From: Bacillota bacterium
GTDB lineage: Bacteria > Bacillota > Clostridia > Lachnospirales > Lachnospiraceae
Reading direction: 5' to 3'
DNA length: 64,000 nucleotides
NCBI GenBank assembly: GCA_023439505.1
Contig: JAEXNR010000052.1
Location: 62,001-126,000 of the forward strand
How positions within the stretch are numbered: position 1 is the stretch's first letter; every line of letters begins with the position of its first letter. The position numbers and the translations under genes are program-made. Positions 27,781 to 36,236 of this stretch are shown piece after piece. A model generated the notes under the pieces. That model ran no database searches. It saw only the letters and a list, made by a program, of their open reading frames with translations, and was not told where the DNA came from.

Positions 27781-28538
27781 TATATCGTGTATATTTCTAC
27801 GCATACCGGAAAGTGATCGGATAGATAGATACCTTGGCTACAATCATCCCAAATACTTACTTGACTACATCTAAATTCCTTGTCCGTGATGATATAATCA
27901 ATCTTTTCCGGCTTTTCTAAGGCTCCAAACTCATGAAATGTTCCTTCGATCGACGTAGTCAAATCCACCATATTCGCATACTGTTGTAATACTTCCATCT
28001 CAGCAGAGTCAGGTAACATATTAAAATCTCCTGCTAATAACGCTGGTGCAGAAATAAAACTACGATCCACTTTCATCTTATCTAATATCAAATTTAGACC
28101 TAATCTTCTTGCTTGAAAACCTATGTGGTCCAAATGTGTATTATAGATGTAGAATAATTTGTTATTCTCCAGATTCTGAAATAAGGCTTTCGTACATATT
28201 CTTGGGCAGATGCTTTGATCGCTATATCGGGAAGCTATAACATACGGTGTTTCTGACAACCAAAATACTTCCATGTCTATTAGATTAAATAACCTCTTCT
28301 TATACGCGATACTTGTTTGTTCATCCACCAAGTTCTCATCTCTTCCACATCCAATGACATAATAATCCGTCAGATTATCCTTCAACCAGATTGCAACATG
28401 GGGAAGTACCTCCTGAAAACAGATAATATCTGGCTTCTCTTTTTCTATCTTCTGTAATATTAATGGTTTCCGATATCGAAAGCTATTCGTATTCTCCTGA
28501 TCATAATCACAGCGAATATTAAAGGTTACTACTTTCAA
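27780..28538 (-). CDS. Endonuclease/exonuclease/phosphatase-family protein
   Basis: A 252-residue cytoplasmic metal-dependent phosphoesterase of the EEP superfamily. Hallmarks are VVTFNIRCDYD (strand 1 Asn), PDIICFQEV (metal-binding Glu, about 41), YNTHLDHIG (His, about 136), ALLAGDFNM (Asp/Asn, about 173) and the terminal SDHFPVCVEI (Asp-His). The family includes DNases, sphingomyelinases and inositol or sugar phosphatases; with no signal peptide, a cytoplasmic phosphatase is possible. It sits between a shared-type promoter (about 29.1 kb) and the mannosidase operon, flanked on both sides by gene debris. A role in the same pathway is only positional. Confidence 0.85.
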   Translation of the reverse strand: MKVVTFNIRCDYDQENTNSFRYRKPLILQKIEKEKPDIICFQEVLPHVAIWLKDNLTDYYVIGCGRDENLVDEQTSIAYKKRLFNLIDMEVFWLSETPYVIASRYSDQSICPRICTKALFQNLENNKLFYIYNTHLDHIGFQARRLGLNLILDKMKVDRSFISAPALLAGDFNMLPDSAEMEVLQQYANMVDLTTSIEGTFHEFGALEKPEKIDYIITDKEFRCSQVSIWDDCSQGIYLSDHFPVCVEIYTI

Positions 28539-28585
28539 ATTAATCTACCTCCGGATTGTTTTCTATCAAAATATTTATTATTAAC

Positions 28586-28840
28586 TTAACTTTCCCAGCT
28601 TAAATTGCCGAATAAAGCCTTGGTCAAATCACTTGCATTATCAGGTCCATAAACGGTATCCCCTGTAGCTATTACGAAATCCGGATTTTCCTCTCTAACC
28701 AACCGTTCTATTCGCTTTGTTGTCTTCTTCTCCAGTTCATTATCATTCTTATAATGAATATCCGCAAATTGCAGTATCTTAAATTTTCCATTCTCATGGC
28801 ATGGATATTGAATTTTTCTTTGATAAACAGCACTATTCTA
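28586..28840 (-). pseudogene. N-terminal fragment of a metallophosphoesterase
   Basis: The minus strand encodes about 80 residues of a calcineurin-like phosphoesterase N-terminus: IQYPCHENGKFKILQFADIHY (first metal motif D-x-H) and PDFVIATGDTVYGPDN (second metal motif GD). It stops at a TAA (28588-28586) before the GNHD and later motifs, and no start codon is visible upstream within the frame. It cannot fold into a complete enzyme. It lies directly downstream of the promoter at 29107-29135. Confidence 0.75.
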
Positions 28841-28968
28841 TGATTACTGATGAATTGAATAAAGAAATATTAGAGGTATGTAACGGTGAATATGGTTTAA
28901 AATCCGAATCTGATGAACAGATAACGAATGTAATCAAAGATAGTTCAAAAATATGCAATACTTGTTAG

Positions 28969-29280
28969 CAATTACTTGCAGAATTCAAGTTTTATATAGA
29001 TCATATTCCATAATTGAAAATAATTACCAATAAAACTTCTTGGCATAATTTGTTTGGTATATATTTTATTAAAATCATATACCAATCTTGTACTTTGGTA
29101 TATTTTAATATATACTATGTGCTTATAAATGTCAATATAAATTTACAAATCACTAAGGAATTTGCTTATAGGTTAATAATTACAGAAAAAACGGAATGCT
29201 TTTCTGTAACACTGCTCTTCTACCCGGTAAAATATGAATTCCTCATTAATCTTTGTTATATAGATTGATTCTAAATTTCT
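28969..29280 (-). promoter_or_regulatory. Promoter/operator region of operon A
   Basis: On the minus strand TTGACA (29135-29130), a 17-bp spacer and TATATT (29112-29107) form a near-consensus vegetative promoter. Just downstream are half-sites TTGGTATAT (29054-29062) and ATATACCAA (29077-29085), perfectly inverted, plus a third TTTGGTATA (from 29094). About 200 bp here (28951-29160) are clearly similar to 49311-49515, ahead of operon B. An overlapping plus-strand open frame of 84 codons is AT-rich and not credible. Confidence 0.75.
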
Positions 29281-29832
29281 GCATTTAAAAATCACCTCCG
29301 AAGAGATACTATGGATTGTATTATATATTCGATATCAATGACATTCTCTTCTATCTTCTATCCCTCAAACAGTGTTTTAAGTGTATTATTAACTTGAATT
29401 CGGCAAGTATTTTCTAAAGTACGGCCAATTATTGATTTTACTGTTCGGAAACTGTATGACAAGAGATAATTTGCCGAAACAATTTAATTTCTTTCATATC
29501 GTATTCAAAACAAAATAGATGACTAAATACAATTAATATGTTAATATGGGAATAATGATATAAAAGTTTTGATAGAGAACATTAATAATTATACTACTCG
29601 ATTACATCCTACCGTGCAAAGAAGTCATTATCAATCAATTTATATATCTTATACATATCAAGTGTTGCAGAAAAAATTACATAATTCTGTTTTATGGTTT
29701 ATATAATGATATGAGTATGCTGGAATTAAAAGCATCATGTTAGCATCTTTATAAATTTATATTTCAAAGTGTTAAAGTGAGACTTTGATCCCAGAATCAT
29801 ATCAATCAATCTACTAACTCAGGAGGTCTCTA
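29281..29832. other. 550-bp regulator upstream region
   Basis: No gene is seen. It holds a widely spaced inverted repeat TTCGGCAA (29399-29406)/TTGCCGAA (29471-29478) enclosing about 64 bp that could fold as leader RNA. A 7-bp dyad TCAAAGT/ACTTTGA (29764-29788) lies close to the regulator start and is a possible autoregulatory site. A weak promoter (TTGATA, 17 bp, TACTAC) begins near 29570. Confidence 0.4.
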
Positions 29833-30909
29833 GTGGGAACAAAGGTAAAACCAATGTATCAAAGTATAGCTGAAGAATTGCAGGCGCGTATTTTAAGTGG
29901 GGAAGCTGAAGCAAACAGCTTATTATGTACCGAAATGGGCTTATGTGAGCAATACAGCGTCAGCCGAATAACAGCAAAACGCGCGATAAAGTTACTTGAA
30001 AGTGACGGATTCGTTTACCGCAGAAAGGGAGCCGGCAGCTTTGTCAACGAAAATGCCGGAAAATCCAGACAAAACGAGGAGGTTCGACCAACACCGAAAA
30101 ATATCGCTTTGGTTATTCCCTTTGGTATAGAAAAAGGTGGTATATTCAAAACGCTTGGAGAGGTGACAGAGGTTTTGAACGAGGCTAACTTATTTATATC
30201 CCTGCATATTTCTCATAACGAAAGAGATACGCTTGAATCCTTAAATAATTTAGATATACATGGTCTCATTTATTATCCTATTGCAGATATTCCCGTACCA
30301 CTTTTGGATGTTTTTGTCGCCCGCAATCTGCCAGTGATTATTCTTGATAAACCGCATAATTATCCCCAATTCAGTAGTATCACATGTGATAACCGAATGG
30401 GACAATCGTTGCTTTGTGAACACCTCATTGCCTACGGACATAAAAAGACTGCCTATCTCTCAAGATTTACAGAAAACTTATCGAGTGTCCGTGAGCGTTT
30501 TAACGGTTATGTAGACACGTTGGAAGCAAGTGGAGGAGGTAGAATGCCCCGTTTCGTCAAATTAGACGACATTCATCTGAATCTTGATGCTCTGAAACAC
30601 AACATTATAATGCTGCGCAAGGAAGGCATAAGCGCATTGCTATGTGAAAACGACGAGATAGCGTTTTATGTACTTTTATGTTGCCGAAGCTTGGGTATCC
30701 GCGTACCAGAGGATTTAAGCGTAACCGGCTTTGACAATATTGAATGGGCAGTTTCCGAAGAATCTCGGATTACCACAATTGACCAGAATTTTGCACGTAT
30801 AGGCAGCGAGATTGTAAAGCTGCTTGTTGACCCGGATTACCATCCTCAGCATATCAAAGTGCCTGTAACCTTTGTGGCACGTTCATCAACGGGACTTCCC
30901 CCTGTCTAG
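29833..30909 (+). CDS. GntR/LacI-hybrid (AraR-like) sugar regulator
   Basis: A 358-residue repressor. Residues 1-75 form a GntR-type winged helix (YQSIAEELQARILSGEAEAN, then CEQYSVSRITAKRAIKLLES and RRKGAGSFV). Residues ~88-358 are a periplasmic-binding-protein-like effector domain of LacI type (NIALVIPFG, GLIYYPIADIPVP, PVIILDKPH, ALLCENDEIAFYVLLCC, LSVTGFDNIEWA). This architecture is that of AraR, which releases DNA on binding a sugar. GTG start with CAGGAGGT 7 bases upstream. It is the only local regulator between two operons with matching promoters and TTTGGTAT/ATACCAAA repeats, so it probably represses both. The effector sugar is unknown. Confidence 0.9.
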   Translation: MGTKVKPMYQSIAEELQARILSGEAEANSLLCTEMGLCEQYSVSRITAKRAIKLLESDGFVYRRKGAGSFVNENAGKSRQNEEVRPTPKNIALVIPFGIEKGGIFKTLGEVTEVLNEANLFISLHISHNERDTLESLNNLDIHGLIYYPIADIPVPLLDVFVARNLPVIILDKPHNYPQFSSITCDNRMGQSLLCEHLIAYGHKKTAYLSRFTENLSSVRERFNGYVDTLEASGGGRMPRFVKLDDIHLNLDALKHNIIMLRKEGISALLCENDEIAFYVLLCCRSLGIRVPEDLSVTGFDNIEWAVSEESRITTIDQNFARIGSEIVKLLVDPDYHPQHIKVPVTFVARSSTGLPPV

Positions 30910-31047
30910 ACCGTGTAGAATTGTCATCTTATATATCTAGTAATCGTGCATGATTGATCTACTTATTCCTTTATTACATTGTTTGGTAGTTACAATGATA
31001 TCATAATACTGTATCTTAATAGCCCGACTGATTCAATTAACAATAAC

Positions 31048-31088
31048 AAAACCCGCTAGCCCTGTATTTATATGGGCTAGCGGGTTTT
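31048..31088. terminator. Bidirectional terminator, 15-bp stem
   Basis: AAAACCCGCTAGCCC (31048-31062) pairs perfectly with GGGCTAGCGGGTTTT (31074-31088) around 11 bases. It separates the convergent regulator gene and GH2 gene, with T-rich tails on both strands. Confidence 0.9.
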
Positions 31089-31166
31089 ATATTTCTGAAA
31101 AAGTTTTCGTTAATCAATAGATCATACTTTTCTTCCAGATAGGCGCTTGTATTAGCAAACAATAAA

Positions 31167-34100
31167 TTAAATAAGGAATTTCAAGCATTTAACAATCCAA
31201 GGTTTCAGTGCATTATTCGTTAGTACAACTTGAAACTTGCTTGCGTTAATATCATCTATCCTAATAAAAACTTTGCCATCGGGATATGACATCATATCCT
31301 CAAAATGTGAATGGTATACCTCTTTTAAATCCTCACCCTCTCCTGCAAGTATCTTGAACCTATAAGGTGTAAGACTTCCATCGCGCAATTCTGATATTTG
31401 ACTGGAAAAGTACATCGCTTTACAGCAAATATTTGCCTTAAATTCTACACAAAGGTCAATACCTTCGTGTTGGTCGGTTGACGACTGCCAGTGAGTTTCT
31501 TTGCCGATAACTGCGTTTTCCGTGCCGTGTGGTCTATCCTTGCTCGTAATCGTCGCCTTTTGCATGTTTTGGAGCTTAACTTCGGCATCGTACAAACCGA
31601 ACTTTAAATCTAACTTTTTTAAGTTGGTGCGTTTAAATTGAATTACTGGCATCGGTTGACTTTCACGGCTTATCAGAATAAGTTTGTTCCAACCCGCTGT
31701 GAAAGTCATACTTGTTAATGTGAAGTTTGTGCCATCTTTTTTATGCTCTCCATTTAAATATACCGATACGGTTTTCACAGCTTCGACGGTCATATCGACA
31801 GTATCGGGGTTAAGCAACAAATCCGTACGGTCTTGTGGAGAGTACACAAATACACACGACGCGCCTTTCATATCGCACTTCCCGGTTATTATCCTCCATA
31901 CATTCCCTTTTTCTAAGCGGTTTAGTCCGGGATTAAGTGTCTGCGGCTCTGTAATCTCACTAAATTCGGCATTTAGCATACAGTTAAGCTTGTTGCTGTA
32001 GATTCCGTTATACAGTAATTCATCCAGGTCGTTTTTTTCCGTTGTTTCTATAGCACAACCTATTGAAGAAAGTAGCCTTGTAAGCAGGTTTTTCGTCTTT
32101 CTAGCTTGAGTATCCAGCGTTAGCTGGCTAAAATAGATACTGCTACCCGAATATTCATGCCGCGAAACGGCCGAATAATAGCTGTTGTCGACAAGCCCAC
32201 CTTTATGGATTGCTACCGTCTTGATGTATTCTGCGTTGTTGTTCCACATACGCCAGTCAATATTTGGTATGCCAAGCATGATTTCGTTCGATGGATGATT
32301 GTAGTGTAAAAGATTCACCGCAATAACTTCTTCTCTGCCGGAGCCTAGGCCATAGAGATTGTTGCCATACACGCCGATTGCATCCACCGCTTGTTTAGAT
32401 TGTAAATGAAACGACTTTTTGTCGCTCACTGAAAATTCGTAGTGGAATAAATTCGGTGTTTTCTCTAGGTTCATAATGAATATGTTGTCAAAGTTATGAT
32501 TACCTACTCCTTTTAACCAGTCAAGCGAAAGCCTGCCGTCAACAATTAAAGGTGCTTTCTGTTTGCTCAATAACAGCTCTGATACCTTGTTCTCATCGAT
32601 GCATTCATATACACACCGAATTTCGTCTAGCATAGCTGCGATGTTTCCGTAGGCGTCTCCAAGGAAATACACATTTGTCGGCTCTTTTGCTACTTTACCT
32701 TGAAGCAGCTTACCCAGTGCGATCTTGAGTAACATTAATTGCGGTTCATTATTTGCATCTGCCAGGTCAATGCCGCATAAAATGCGTTGAACACCAGCGT
32801 CCTGTAGACTTATTGCTATTGGTGTGCCAAGTCCGTCAAACAATACAGGTTTTGCATTCATATGAAGCATCTCGTCAAAACAATGTATGTGCTGTGTGGT
32901 GTTAAATTGCAAAGTGTTATCGGCTAGTTCAAGCGCATTTGAAAATACATGCTTGACGCTATGTTTCTTCATAAACGGTAAATATTGAGGTAATAAACGG
33001 CAATCTATTGCTGCGCCATCTATTTCCGAATTAACCTCGACGCTTTCTGATATACAGGAAACGTTCATACTATCCCATTCACGCTCAAGCGTTGTGTAAT
33101 CATAGATCGAAACCGGTAGAGTTTCCCCATATATCTCATCGTAGCCGATGTAAATCGCAAGATGAAAATTGTATTTACCAACGATATCTGGCAAGGTTAT
33201 CGTATGGGTGTCGTCTGTGAAGGTACAAGCCTCCAGCACGTAGGTTTTTTCAAGCGTTAGCAATACATTACCATCGGTCGATAGCAAGCGGCCTTTGAGT
33301 ACTAATGTTTCATGTTGCCTGTGGTCATTAAATACGGCGGTGTTAAACGTAAACGCTTCATTACAATAGCCTGCGACAGGAGCATTCTCTACAAAAAACC
33401 TTACCGGCATGTATGCCCGTTTTGTGTACTCAAAAACCGGGTTTGGAATATAATCCGGTAAATCCTCTTGCGCTCCGGCGTTTAACGTACGTAGGTACGG
33501 TGTAATTCTGGAAGGCTTTATTCCAGGTGTGGTATAATCTTCATAAACAAGTGCTCTATCGTTAAATGGCAGTGGCTCTAGTCCGTACCAGATCAAATTG
33601 AACACACACACCTGAGCTGCCCATTTCCGCTGCCCGGTCAGATTGTGAAACGCGTCGCAAGCAACAGCTTCCAATCTGCCATGAAAACTTTCTAAAACGC
33701 TCTCTCCAAACTCCTGTCCGACATTATCCGGTGTAGAGAAATACATGCTGCCCATTTCACCGATGGTGATTGGTAAATCTCTGTGCGTAGGGCAGTCATA
33801 ACCAGGGTAGTGTAGCGAATTAACCGTCATTCTCCCACCCAAATCACCGCTACCGTCACAGCTTATGATACGTGAGTGATCAAGCATTGGTATCACTTGC
33901 GTTAACTCATACAGCTTATCCTCTAAATCCGCTACGTTTTTAATATAAGGCGAGCCGCACACCTTATAAGCTGGTATACATTCATTTTCAGGACTCCACA
34001 TAACCACCGACGGGTGGTTTCTGTCGCGGATGATTAAGCGTTTTAAATGCTCCACACTGTTCTTAAAAAACACGGGCGAATAGCTGAATATGCAGTGCGA

Positions 34101-35216
34101 TGCCCAAACAGCGGACTCCGAAACTAGTAGCATACCCATTTCATCGGCTATATCATAGAAAAACGATGGGAACGGTTGGGCGTGAAGTCTGATAATGTTT
34201 ACGTTGGCATCCTTTGCCATTTTATAATAACTTCGTGCGTATTCTTCAGTTTGAATGGAAAATCCCATGTAATGCCATGAATCGTTTGTCAGTTTTATTG
34301 GCCGCCCGTTAAGCATAAATCCACTGCCTTCGGCAGTAAAAGTTCTGAATCCTATCCTCGTTGACTTTCTATCAACTAAGAAACCGTTTTTATAAAGGTT
34401 TGCATGAAGCATATACAGAGCAGGATTGTCGATATCCCATAACTCAACGTCTCCTTCATTGTATAACCAAACTGCTTCATTGTTCATATTTTCGGTTTGA
34501 AGCTCGTATTCTTCTTCATCTTTCATTCCCCAGCGTGACAATGAGAATTTAATATCTAACCCTTCTCCACAATAATCATAGCGAATTGTTAGTGTTTTTT
34601 TATACACATCAGTTACGACGAAAACGTCTTTGATATATCCAACAGGACGTTCGCATAACCAAACATCCTGCCAGATACCCGCTATATGCTCGCCCCAAAA
34701 CGAACCCTGTGGATAATCCGTCCTTTTCCTACCGTCCTCGTCATTATAATGTGCTATTTGAGCAGGTTGTGCTCCGACAATCAGCTCATTTTCCGCGTCA
34801 TAGTGAACAAAATCCGTTATTTCTATCTCTATCGGTAAAAACGCCTCTACTTCAGTTGCTATCCGCTTGCCGTTTATGTAATATACGCTCTTATAGGCAA
34901 CCGCTTCAAACACAAGAAAAATTCTCTTGCCTCGTGAATCCTCAGGGATGAAAATACTTCTTTTATAGAATCCAAGCTTAGTATCATCCCAATGAAGAGG
35001 GTATTCAGGAAATAAGCGGAAATCACCGCCACTAACATAGTAATCCTCACCAGCGGTTGTTTTAGGATAACCGTGCGCAAAGCTGTTAATATTGTATGGA
35101 GACGGCACTAATATTTTCGTATCTTCCCATTTCTCTGGTAACTCGTCAAAAGAATCTGTGCTACATGAGAATTCCCAATATCCATTTAAGCAAACCTTTT
35201 TTCGTTGTTCGTTCAT
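31167..35216 (-). CDS. GH2-family glycoside hydrolase with C-terminal F5/8-like domain
   Basis: A 1349-residue cytoplasmic enzyme (no signal peptide). Domain order: GH2 sugar-binding jelly roll (about 1-200, GFYKRSIFIPED, NELIVG), immunoglobulin-like domain (to ~300), TIM barrel (about 305-600). The barrel shows the family acid/base in RDRNHPSVVMWSPENE (about 395-410) and a likely nucleophile in ITIGEMGS (about 485). A long region of unclear class (about 620-1190) follows, then a discoidin-like C-terminus (GKETHWQSSTDQHEG, VEFKANICCKAMYFS, about 1220-1349). Strong AAGGAAGGG-type site before the ATG. It is the last gene of operon B. GH2 includes beta-galactosidases, beta-mannosidases and glucuronidases; both beta-galactoside (CBM61-like neighbour) and mannoside use are plausible. 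Confidence 0.85.
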   Translation of the reverse strand: MNEQRKKVCLNGYWEFSCSTDSFDELPEKWEDTKILVPSPYNINSFAHGYPKTTAGEDYYVSGGDFRLFPEYPLHWDDTKLGFYKRSIFIPEDSRGKRIFLVFEAVAYKSVYYINGKRIATEVEAFLPIEIEITDFVHYDAENELIVGAQPAQIAHYNDEDGRKRTDYPQGSFWGEHIAGIWQDVWLCERPVGYIKDVFVVTDVYKKTLTIRYDYCGEGLDIKFSLSRWGMKDEEEYELQTENMNNEAVWLYNEGDVELWDIDNPALYMLHANLYKNGFLVDRKSTRIGFRTFTAEGSGFMLNGRPIKLTNDSWHYMGFSIQTEEYARSYYKMAKDANVNIIRLHAQPFPSFFYDIADEMGMLLVSESAVWASHCIFSYSPVFFKNSVEHLKRLIIRDRNHPSVVMWSPENECIPAYKVCGSPYIKNVADLEDKLYELTQVIPMLDHSRIISCDGSGDLGGRMTVNSLHYPGYDCPTHRDLPITIGEMGSMYFSTPDNVGQEFGESVLESFHGRLEAVACDAFHNLTGQRKWAAQVCVFNLIWYGLEPLPFNDRALVYEDYTTPGIKPSRITPYLRTLNAGAQEDLPDYIPNPVFEYTKRAYMPVRFFVENAPVAGYCNEAFTFNTAVFNDHRQHETLVLKGRLLSTDGNVLLTLEKTYVLEACTFTDDTHTITLPDIVGKYNFHLAIYIGYDEIYGETLPVSIYDYTTLEREWDSMNVSCISESVEVNSEIDGAAIDCRLLPQYLPFMKKHSVKHVFSNALELADNTLQFNTTQHIHCFDEMLHMNAKPVLFDGLGTPIAISLQDAGVQRILCGIDLADANNEPQLMLLKIALGKLLQGKVAKEPTNVYFLGDAYGNIAAMLDEIRCVYECIDENKVSELLLSKQKAPLIVDGRLSLDWLKGVGNHNFDNIFIMNLEKTPNLFHYEFSVSDKKSFHLQSKQAVDAIGVYGNNLYGLGSGREEVIAVNLLHYNHPSNEIMLGIPNIDWRMWNNNAEYIKTVAIHKGGLVDNSYYSAVSRHEYSGSSIYFSQLTLDTQARKTKNLLTRLLSSIGCAIETTEKNDLDELLYNGIYSNKLNCMLNAEFSEITEPQTLNPGLNRLEKGNVWRIITGKCDMKGASCVFVYSPQDRTDLLLNPDTVDMTVEAVKTVSVYLNGEHKKDGTNFTLTSMTFTAGWNKLILISRESQPMPVIQFKRTNLKKLDLKFGLYDAEVKLQNMQKATITSKDRPHGTENAVIGKETHWQSSTDQHEGIDLCVEFKANICCKAMYFSSQISELRDGSLTPYRFKILAGEGEDLKEVYHSHFEDMMSYPDGKVFIRIDDINASKFQVVLTNNALKPWIVKCLKFLI

Positions 35217-35266
35217 TTTTAACCCTTCCTTTTAAATCGTACTTATGAATCTATACCTTAATGTAA

Positions 35267-35303
35267 AATAACGGCATGTCCTTATATTGGGCCCGCCGTT
35301 ATT
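35267..35303 (-). terminator. Hairpin between CBM lipoprotein and GH2 genes
   Basis: On the minus strand AATAACGGC pairs perfectly with GCCGTTATT around 19 bases and is followed by TTTAC. It may partly end transcription before the GH2 gene, so that GH2 is expressed less than the transporter. The 35304-35481 stretch has no intact gene, although the minus strand has a protein-like scrap (DIVQAGIIIFINPMDVAI). Confidence 0.5.
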
Positions 35304-35481
35304 CAATATTGCAACGTCCATCGGATTAATGAAGATTATTATTCCTGCCTGCACAATATCAGGCTCAACTACATTATCTTTAAACGCGAAACCGTTAAAT
35401 GTTCAATATTAAGAGCCCTTGCTTCCACTGTTCGCTAAGTTGAGCCATGATGACTGATGCCAGTTACTACTGTAGCATAAA

Positions 35482-36171
35482 TTAGTTTGCAGCTGTTACT
35501 TCTACATCATCTACATACAAATCACTATCCGCTGCTCCCTTAGAATGGAAATTAACGGTTAACTTACCATCCTTAACTTCTACATTTCCTATCACAACCT
35601 TTGTATATTCAGAAACATTTTCTAATGGTAAAACCGTCTCGTTGGTACCATCATAATCTTTCACAGAAAGTTCAATGACATCATGTGTACCTGAAGCTTT
35701 TACATATGCGGATATATTGTAAAAACCATTTGGCGCTTCAACTGTCTGCCAGGTATTAACTTCATAATTACCACTGTCAGTCCAATGAGTCAGATGATAG
35801 CTTCCCGTTTTAACAGCTCCTCCTTCGGTATAACTAACCGCTTCATTGTCTGTCTGCCAGTCAGTATGTACTCTGGTATCTGCACCATCTTCAAAAGAAG
35901 GATTCTTTATCAAGTTATTAGTAAAAACATCTTCTTCTGCTTCTGCAACAGGTTCAGTAGATGATTCATCTACGGTTGCTCCGTTATCCGTGGAATCTGT
36001 AGTTTGATTAGTATCTGTTGTTGTATCTTCTGTTACGGCTGTAGTAGGAGCTTCTGTAATATCAGAAGTAGTTTCATCATCAACGCTATCTTTTTTGTTA
36101 CATGCAGTGAGCATAAAAACCAATACCAACGTTACAATAATTGAAACAGTGAAACGTACCATTTTATTCAT
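35482..36171 (-). CDS. Surface lipoprotein with CBM61-like carbohydrate-binding domain
   Basis: A 229-residue exported lipoprotein: signal peptide with lipobox LTAC (Cys24), an acidic Thr/Ser-rich linker (about 30-88), then one beta-sandwich domain (about 90-229). The domain begins NLIKNPSFEDGADTRVHTDW and continues TGSYHLTHWTDSGNYEV, NGFYNISAYVKASG, and ends DSDLYVDDVEVTAA. This pattern closely recalls CBM61, the beta-1,4-galactan-binding module of GH53 galactanases, but here it stands alone without a catalytic domain. It is probably tethered on the outer face of the membrane next to the solute-binding lipoprotein encoded just upstream, helping to hold glycan near the importer. Assignment to CBM61 is from memory of the pattern, not a search. 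Confidence 0.75.
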   Translation of the reverse strand: MNKMVRFTVSIIVTLVLVFMLTACNKKDSVDDETTSDITEAPTTAVTEDTTTDTNQTTDSTDNGATVDESSTEPVAEAEEDVFTNNLIKNPSFEDGADTRVHTDWQTDNEAVSYTEGGAVKTGSYHLTHWTDSGNYEVNTWQTVEAPNGFYNISAYVKASGTHDVIELSVKDYDGTNETVLPLENVSEYTKVVIGNVEVKDGKLTVNFHSKGAADSDLYVDDVEVTAAN

Positions 36172-36236
36172 AATTATGTCTCCTCGTATTTTTTATCATA
36201 TTCGCAATTCGCGACATATTTATTAGCTCTATTCGT

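Noticed and set aside
28801..28968. Plus-strand 55-codon frame beginning ATGGATATTG
   Set aside because: No ribosome site, no recognisable family, and it overlaps the metallophosphoesterase fragment and promoter region. Its composition is gene-like, so it may be debris, but I cannot support it as a gene.
29014..29268. 84-codon plus-strand open frame
   Set aside because: Very AT-rich, low-complexity product lying over the promoter/operator of operon A.
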